Program-made: the position numbers and the translations under genes
Source of the DNA: an uncultured Gammaproteobacteria bacterium
GTDB taxonomy: Bacteria; Pseudomonadota; Gammaproteobacteria; GCA-001735895
DNA: 10,768 bases
Direction of reading: 5' to 3'
Assembly: GCA_937980285.1 (NCBI GenBank)
Contig: CALJQI010000356.1
Span: forward strand, 1 to 10,768
Part shown: one piece after another, positions 6,792 to 10,768 of the stretch
Layout: every line of letters starts with the position of its first letter
How positions within the stretch are numbered: position 1 is the stretch's first letter
Notes under the pieces: model-generated
What the model saw: only the letters and a program-made list of their open reading frames with translations
Databases searched by the model: none
Told to the model about the DNA's origin: nothing

Positions 6792-7262
6792 ATGAAAATT
6801 CTTTCGCCACTGATCTCCGGCCTGTTGTTGCTGCTGTTGACGATAAGCCCTGTTACGCAGGCCGACCTGTACAAGTGGGTCGACGAGAATGGCAAGATCC
6901 ATTACGGCGACAGCCCGCCCGATAACGCCAAACTCAAAAAAATCACCGGCAAGGTCAGCAGCTTCAGCTCGGTCAGCGTGGAACCCTTCGTCTACGATCC
7001 AGAACTTGTTACCCGGCGTAAAAATTCAAAATCGGTCATCATGTACTCGACCAGCTGGTGCGGATACTGCAAGAAAGCGGCGCGACACTTCAGGCAAAAG
7101 AAAATCCCGTTTACCGAGTACGATATCGAAAAGTCGGCCCGCGCGGCGCGCGAGTACAAGAAGTTACGCGGGCGCGGCGTGCCGGTCATACTCATCGGCG
7201 ACCGCCGCATGAACGGTTTTGACGCCAGGACCTTCGACCGGATTTACTACGGCAAATCCTGA
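6792..7262 (+). CDS. Secreted DUF4124-glutaredoxin protein
   Basis: This is a predicted periplasmic thiol-disulfide protein of 156 residues. Residues 1-24 look like a Sec signal peptide (hydrophobic LLLLLLTISP, then VTQA before DLYKWV). Residues about 25-50 carry the DUF4124 signature YKWVDENGKIHYGDSPP, a small envelope domain of unknown role. Residues about 78-155 form a glutaredoxin/thioredoxin-fold domain with active site WCGYCKK (C90, C93), the cis-proline loop GVPVI (P131) and the GFD segment at 142-144. Active-site CGYC differs from the CPYC of cytoplasmic glutaredoxins. I chose the ATG at 6792 over an in-frame upstream start at 6696 because it begins exactly at the signal peptide and sits behind a promoter-like element, while 6696 lies inside the transporter gene. 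No clear Shine-Dalgarno precedes it. Substrate and redox partner are unknown. Confidence 0.88.
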   Translation: MKILSPLISGLLLLLLTISPVTQADLYKWVDENGKIHYGDSPPDNAKLKKITGKVSSFSSVSVEPFVYDPELVTRRKNSKSVIMYSTSWCGYCKKAARHFRQKKIPFTEYDIEKSARAAREYKKLRGRGVPVILIGDRRMNGFDARTFDRIYYGKS

Positions 7263-7310
7263 GCCGGCGACCCGGTTTCCGAGTTCCGCGCTGCAGTCGG
7301 AAAGAGTACG

Positions 7311-7340
7311 AAAAAGGGCTCCCGAAGGAGCCCTTTAATA
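7311..7340. terminator. Bidirectional intrinsic terminator between converging genes
   Basis: AAAGGGCTCC (7313-7322) and GGAGCCCTTT (7327-7336) form a perfect 10-bp stem. On the minus strand the loop is TTCG, a very stable tetraloop, and the stem is followed by TTTTT, making a textbook terminator for the tRNA-Pro transcript. On the plus strand it ends the glutaredoxin transcript with a weaker TTTAATAT tail. Confidence 0.9.
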
Positions 7341-7350
7341 TCGAGTTAGA

Positions 7351-7427
7351 TGGTCGGAGAGGCAGGATTCGAACCTGCGACCCCCTGACCCCGAGACAGG
7401 TGCGCTACCAGGCTGCGCCACACTCCG
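7351..7427 (-). tRNA. tRNA-Pro, anticodon CGG
   Basis: The minus strand folds into a complete 77-base cloverleaf including the encoded CCA. It begins CGGAGTG and has a D-loop AGCCTGGTA closed by GCGC/GCGC, anticodon loop CTCGGGG (anticodon CGG at 7391-7393), the variable segment GGGTC, a T-loop TTCGAAT closed by GCAGG/CCTGC, and discriminator A followed by CCA. C1-G72 is the usual bacterial tRNA-Pro first pair. Two U-U oppositions are present: position 6 with 67 in the acceptor stem (7422 and 7360) and position 31 with 39 in the anticodon stem (7396 and 7388). All other stem pairs are intact, so the gene is probably functional. It reads CCG codons, which should be common in this GC-rich genome. 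Confidence 0.96.
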
Positions 7428-7439
7428 ACCGAAGCCGCG

Positions 7440-7468
7440 ATTCTACAGCAGAACGGCGACCTCGACTA
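7440..7468 (-). promoter_or_regulatory. Candidate promoter of tRNA-Pro
   Basis: On the minus strand TAGAAT (7445-7440) is a good -10 box about 12 bases before the tRNA 5' end. It is followed by a GC-rich segment (GCGGC) like the discriminators of stable-RNA promoters. The -35 region 17 bases upstream (TAGTCG, 7468-7463) is poor. Confidence 0.4.
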
Positions 7469-7520
7469 GCCCGGATAACGAACGCTCACGGTTGACCGGC
7501 TTGATCAGGGATTACTGACG

Positions 7521-7559
7521 CAAAAAGCTCGAATTCAAGTCCGTTTCTCCAATTTCGAG
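7521..7559 (-). terminator. Candidate terminator of the V-type ATPase operon
   Basis: Read on the minus strand, CTCGAAATT (7559-7551) and AATTCGAG (7535-7528) pair with one bulged base around a loop of about 15 bases. They are followed by CTTTTTG (7527-7521). Stem, loop and T-run are in the right order for an intrinsic terminator downstream of atpD, about 80-110 bases past its stop. The stem is AT-rich and the loop long, so it would be weak. Confidence 0.35.
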
Positions 7560-7577
7560 TTCATACCGACAAACCTC

Positions 7578-7633
7578 AATCCCGAGGATTCCGGCCCTGC
7601 GGGTTTCAGGCCGCGGGATGCCGATGATTCGGC
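7578..7633 (-). other. Hairpin-rich 3' untranslated stretch after atpD
   Basis: Three short inverted repeats follow the atpD stop: GCCGA/TCGGC (7620-7633), CGGCCCTG/CAGGCCG with one bulge (7592-7613), and AATCC/GGATT (7578-7590). None has a T-run. They may protect the mRNA end or mark a decayed sequence. The open frames here look like extensions of shadow frames, and I see no gene between 7428 and 7635. Confidence 0.3.
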
Positions 7634-7635
7634 CG

Positions 7636-8250
7636 CTAGGTCCGTTGCGCCAGCAGCTTGAGCTGAAACAGCGTATTGCGTTCCTCTTCCTCGAGCGTGG
7701 CCTCGACGTATGCGATGGTGCGTTCGAAACGCGGAATCACGTTGTACTTTAGCGCGTTGACCCGTTTCTGGGTTTTGCGCTGTTCTTCCAGCAGTCGCCA
7801 CAGGGCGGTTTCGACCTCGGCCAGTTGAGCCGCCCTGACGATCATGTCGGCGAAGCTTGAACGGGTTTCATCGAGACTGGCATCGGTGGCGAGGAATCCA
7901 ACCGGCAACAGCGGCAGTTTCTTAATCTCCACCGACGGATACTGCACGCTCATGTTACGCCGCGGCAGCACCTTCGCCTCCACTGCCAGCGGCATGCCGA
8001 TGGACAATTGCCGAAGCCGGTGGCTGCCCATGCGCATCTGGGTCACGCTCAGCCAGCGGTAGGCGGTCGACATCGCCTCGCGGGTGGAAGCATTCAATCG
8101 CCGGTACTCGGCCAGCTTCTCGTAGACCAGCCGCGTCAACAGTTCGCGTTTGCGTTCGAGCAGGCGGTATCCCTCGTTGAGAAATTCTAGCCGGCGTTTC
8201 AAGTCCAGCAGCGAACTCTTGGTCGGCGGGATGTTGAGCCGATCCCGCAT
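7636..8250 (-). CDS. atpD: V/A-type ATP synthase subunit D
   Basis: Subunit D is the central rotor shaft of V/A-type rotary ATPases. It is a long antiparallel coiled coil inserted into the A3B3 head, playing the part of F-type gamma. The 204 residues have the expected N-terminal helix (PPTKSSLLDLKRRLEFLNEG at 9-28, then KRELL), a middle region with IKKLPLLPVGF, and a C-terminal helix (LEEQRKTQKRVNALKYNVIP, then FERTIAYVEATLEEEER). The segment RVNALKYNVIPRFE is the family signature. Length is normal for bacterial and archaeal D subunits. The ATG at 8250 overlaps the atpB stop by one base (TGATG) with no clear Shine-Dalgarno, so translation is probably coupled to atpB. It is the last gene of the operon seen here, because a terminator candidate and a tRNA follow. 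Confidence 0.95.
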   Translation of the reverse strand: MRDRLNIPPTKSSLLDLKRRLEFLNEGYRLLERKRELLTRLVYEKLAEYRRLNASTREAMSTAYRWLSVTQMRMGSHRLRQLSIGMPLAVEAKVLPRRNMSVQYPSVEIKKLPLLPVGFLATDASLDETRSSFADMIVRAAQLAEVETALWRLLEEQRKTQKRVNALKYNVIPRFERTIAYVEATLEEEERNTLFQLKLLAQRT

Positions 8251-9635
8251 CAGGAGTCGCCGTCCCAGCTGTGGTACTTGCGCAAGTCTTCCTCGCTGAC
8301 GCGGCTCAAAGCGCTCGGCGGTAGCAGGGACAGTAACTCCCAGGCCAGGTCGAGGGTTTCGATGATGTTGCGCTCCTCGTCAGCGCCCTGGCGCACGAAA
8401 TCCTCCTCGAATCGATCGGCGAAATCGAGATATCTCCGATCGCGCTCCGACAATTCTTCCGAACCGATGATCGAGGCCAGGTTTCTCGCCTCCAGCGCCC
8501 TCGTGTAGGAAGCGTATAGCTGGCTCGCCACGCGCGGATGATCCTCGCGGGTATCGTCCTTGCCGATGCCGTCCTTCATCAGGCGTGACAATGACGGCGG
8601 CACGTTGACCGGCGGGTAAACCGACTTGCCGTGCAACTCCCGGCTCAATACGATCTGACCCTCGGTAATATAGCCGCTGAGGTCGGGAATCGGATGCGTG
8701 ATATCGTCGCTCGGCATCGATAGAATCGGGATCATCGTGATCGACCCGTGACGATCGCGCAATCGGCCGGCGCGCTCGTAAATTTCAGCCAGGTCGGAGT
8801 AAAGATATCCGGGATAACCCTTTCTCGACGGCACATCGCCCTTTTCGGTCGCCACTTCGCGCAGCGCTTCGGCGTAGTTGGTCATGTCGGTAATCACCAC
8901 CAGTACGTGATGATCGAGCTCGTAGGCGAGATACTCGGCCGCGGTCAGCGCCGTGCGCGGCAAAATCAGGCGCTCCATCGGCGGATCGTTGGCCAGGTTG
9001 ATGAACATGACGACGTTGCGCAGCACGCCGCTGGATTCGAACTCCTGCTCGAAAAATCGCGCATCCGAAAACGAAACGCCCATGGCGGCAAATACGATGA
9101 CGAAATTGGAACTGTCTCCGGGCAACCTGGCCTGGCGCACGATTTGCGCCGCCAGCCGGTTATGCGGTAAACCCGAGCCCGAGAACACCGGCAGTTTCTG
9201 ACCCCGCACCAGCGAGTTGAGCCCGTCGATGGTGGAGATACCGGTCTGAATGAATTCACGCGGGTAGGCGCGCGCCGCCGGGTTGACCGGCGCGCCGTTG
9301 ACATTGCGCCGCAGGCTGGAAATGATCGGCGGACGGTCGTCGCGCGGCTCGCCGATGCCGTTGAAATTTCGCCCCAGCAAATCGGGCGACAGCGCCAGTT
9401 CGAAGGGCTGGTCGAGGAACCGCACCCAGGTATTCTCCAGGTCCAGGTTATCCGTGCCTTCGAACACCTGGACCAGCACCACATCCCTGGAGGTACGGAT
9501 CACCTGCCCGTTTCGCCGGCGCCCGTCCTTGTCGCGTATTACCACGCGATCGCCCAGCGCCACGTCCTCGACAGCCTTGAGATACATCAGCGCGCCGTGG
9601 ATCGAGCTGACCCTGCGGTACTCGAGATCGCTCAT
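8250..9635 (-). CDS. atpB: V/A-type ATP synthase subunit B (non-catalytic)
   Basis: Subunit B alternates with A in the hexameric head of V/A-type ATPases and is regulatory rather than catalytic. The 461 residues start with the beta-barrel domain (SSIHGALMYLKAVEDVALGD at 10-29). The nucleotide-binding-like domain has the degenerate P-loop GSGLPHN (153-159) in place of GxxxxGKT, which marks B rather than A. Further family landmarks are FIQTGISTIDGLNSLVRGQK (128-147), VVITDMTNYAEALREV, and the sequence around EIYERAGRL. The C-terminal helical domain ends in LRKYHSWDGDS. The ATG at 9635 overlaps the subunit A stop as ATGA. AGGGGG on the minus strand (9648-9643) is a usable Shine-Dalgarno seven bases before it. 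Length is typical for bacterial B subunits. Confidence 0.96.
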   Translation of the reverse strand: MSDLEYRRVSSIHGALMYLKAVEDVALGDRVVIRDKDGRRRNGQVIRTSRDVVLVQVFEGTDNLDLENTWVRFLDQPFELALSPDLLGRNFNGIGEPRDDRPPIISSLRRNVNGAPVNPAARAYPREFIQTGISTIDGLNSLVRGQKLPVFSGSGLPHNRLAAQIVRQARLPGDSSNFVIVFAAMGVSFSDARFFEQEFESSGVLRNVVMFINLANDPPMERLILPRTALTAAEYLAYELDHHVLVVITDMTNYAEALREVATEKGDVPSRKGYPGYLYSDLAEIYERAGRLRDRHGSITMIPILSMPSDDITHPIPDLSGYITEGQIVLSRELHGKSVYPPVNVPPSLSRLMKDGIGKDDTREDHPRVASQLYASYTRALEARNLASIIGSEELSERDRRYLDFADRFEEDFVRQGADEERNIIETLDLAWELLSLLPPSALSRVSEEDLRKYHSWDGDS

Positions 9636-10768
9636 GACGCCGCCCCCTGGTGGTTGCTGTACTCCGCGCGCAGGCTGTCGAAGCGCCGTCGAATCTTTTG
9701 CGCATAATCCGCCAGCGGCGATAAATCGTCGTTAGCGACGGTCGACTTGAGCCGTTTCAGCTCAGCGCCGAACTCGAGCTCGATCAACTGCTCGACCGGC
9801 ACGCCGAGGCCGATCAGTTCACTGCCGCCGTGGTGATACTGCAGCATCAGGTCGAGCAACTGAAACTGCTTTTGCGGCGAACAATAGCTGTCGATGGGAT
9901 CCAGCGCGCTTTGCTGTAGTACCGCTTCCTTGATCAGGCCCGAGCTTTCCAGCACCCACCGCTGCTTCGACGACAGCGCTTCCGGCCCGACCAGGTTGAC
10001 GATGCGTTCAAGCTCGTCAGCTTCCGCCAGCAGCGCCAAAGCCTGCTGGCGCCGCAGCCCCCATTGCGGGCTGACGTTTTCGGCCCACCAGATGGCGGCG
10101 CGCTCGGAGTAATCGGTAAAACTTTCCAGCCAGGATACCGCCGGGTAGTGACGCGCGTCGGCAAGCGGTTTCGACAACGCCCAGAAGGTGCGGATAATTT
10201 CCTTGGTATGGCTGGTCACCGGTTCCGAAAAATCCCCGCCCGGCGGTGAAACGGCGCCGATCAGGCTCACCGAACCAGCCGCACCGGCGAGCGTGTTGAC
10301 GGTACCGGCGCGTTCGTAAAATGCCGCCAGCCGCGACGCCAGGTAAGCCGGGTAACCCTCTTCCACCGGCATTTGCCCGAGCCGTCCGGCGACCTCGCGC
10401 AGGGCCTCGGCCCAGCGGCTGGTCGAGTCCGCCACCATGACCACGTCGTATCCCTGGTCGCGGTAGTACTCCGCCATGGTGACGCCGACGTAAATGCTGG
10501 CCTCGCGCGCCACCACCGGCATGTTCGAGGTATTGGCGACCAGGAATGTGCGCTCCATCAACGAACGCCCGCTGTGCGGGTCGATGAGTTCGGGAAAAGT
10601 TTGCAGGATCTCGACCAGTTCATTGCCACGCTCGCCGCAACCGACGTAGAGCACGATATCGGCGTTGGCCCAGCGCGCGATTTGCTGTTGCACGATTGTC
10701 TTGCCCGCGCCGAAGGGGCCCGGCACGGCCGCCTTGCCGCCCTTGAGCATGGGGAAAAAAGTGTCGAG
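9632..10768 (-). CDS. atpA: V/A-type ATP synthase subunit A (catalytic), N-terminal part beyond the window
   Basis: Subunit A carries the ATP-hydrolysing or ATP-making site of V/A-type ATPases. About 378 C-terminal residues are visible, against nearly 600 for a full subunit, and the frame is open to the last base. An internal ATG at 10750 is not the start, because LDTFFP before it continues the conserved LDTFFP-x-x-KGG segment. The P-loop GPFGAGKT is at visible residues 17-24, followed by the GCGERGNE motif bearing the catalytic glutamate. A Walker B-like VVMVADSTSRWAEALRE and the SPPGGDFSEP loop, typical of A subunits, follow. The residues after SWLESFTDY form the C-terminal helical domain. 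The missing upstream part should include the barrel and the long non-homologous insertion of A. Its stop overlaps the atpB start (ATGA). Confidence 0.96.
   Translation of the reverse strand, partial: LDTFFPMLKGGKAAVPGPFGAGKTIVQQQIARWANADIVLYVGCGERGNELVEILQTFPELIDPHSGRSLMERTFLVANTSNMPVVAREASIYVGVTMAEYYRDQGYDVVMVADSTSRWAEALREVAGRLGQMPVEEGYPAYLASRLAAFYERAGTVNTLAGAAGSVSLIGAVSPPGGDFSEPVTSHTKEIIRTFWALSKPLADARHYPAVSWLESFTDYSERAAIWWAENVSPQWGLRRQQALALLAEADELERIVNLVGPEALSSKQRWVLESSGLIKEAVLQQSALDPIDSYCSPQKQFQLLDLMLQYHHGGSELIGLGVPVEQLIELEFGAELKRLKSTVANDDLSPLADYAQKIRRRFDSLRAEYSNHQGAAS

Noticed and set aside
6007..6810. A 267-codon minus-strand open frame opposite the transporter gene
   Set aside because: The protein would be extremely rich in Gln, Asp, His and Arg, the mirror of a hydrophobic membrane protein on the other strand.
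7492..7520. Plus-strand TTGACC as a promoter -35 box
   Set aside because: No -10 box lies 16-18 bases downstream (the bases there read CTGACG), and no plus-strand gene follows.
7535..7801. An 88-codon minus-strand open frame overlapping the end of atpD
   Set aside because: Most of it overlaps atpD in another frame, it has no family resemblance, and it crosses the hairpin-rich gap.
10748..10750. ATG at 10750 as the start of ATPase subunit A
   Set aside because: Conserved residues LDTFFP precede it in frame, and the whole N-terminal third of the subunit would be missing.

Overview
The window looks like a stretch of a high-GC Proteobacterium, most likely a gammaproteobacterium from a saline or marine habitat. 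This is inferred from gene content and style, not from a phylogenetic marker. It carries a catabolic operon for the compatible solutes ectoine and hydroxyectoine, an FKBP lipoprotein, an EamA-type transporter, a secreted DUF4124-glutaredoxin protein, a proline tRNA, and part of a V/A-type ATPase operon.

Positions 1-5099 (+) form one compact operon. It starts with an ornithine cyclodeaminase/mu-crystallin family gene cut by the left edge. Then come eutB (PLP-dependent, threonine-dehydratase fold), eutC (ornithine cyclodeaminase fold), doeA/eutD (ectoine hydrolase, creatinase/M24 fold) and doeB/eutE (zinc-dependent N-acetyl-diaminobutyrate deacetylase). Junctions are overlaps of 4 and 1 bases and gaps of 12 and 2 bases. 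EutB and EutC are thought to remove the hydroxyl of hydroxyectoine to give ectoine. DoeA opens the ectoine ring to N2-acetyl-L-2,4-diaminobutyrate, and DoeB releases acetate and diaminobutyrate. The usual companions (eutA, uptake system, transaminase and semialdehyde dehydrogenase, EnuR or DoeX regulator) are not inside the window. The first gene sits where eutA often sits.

Positions 5123-7262 (+) hold three apparently unrelated envelope genes: an FKBP-type prolyl isomerase lipoprotein, a ten-helix DMT permease, and a secreted thiol-redox protein. Extended -10 motifs (TGnTATAAT) precede the first and third.

Positions 7311-7427 hold a strong hairpin terminator shared by the converging glutaredoxin gene and a minus-strand tRNA-Pro(CGG). 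From 7428 to 7635 there is no convincing gene, only the probable tRNA promoter and several hairpins, one a candidate terminator for the ATPase operon.

Positions 7636-10768 (-) hold V/A-type ATPase subunits, transcribed A then B then D with start/stop overlaps. Subunit A runs off the right edge. No membrane-sector gene (I or K) follows D, so the membrane-sector genes must lie upstream of A or elsewhere.

No CRISPR array, insertion sequence, integrase or phage gene was seen, and no clearly new system. The most unusual points are the extra cyclodeaminase-family gene in the hydroxyectoine operon, the V/A-type ATPase in a proteobacterial-looking genome, and the DUF4124-glutaredoxin protein.
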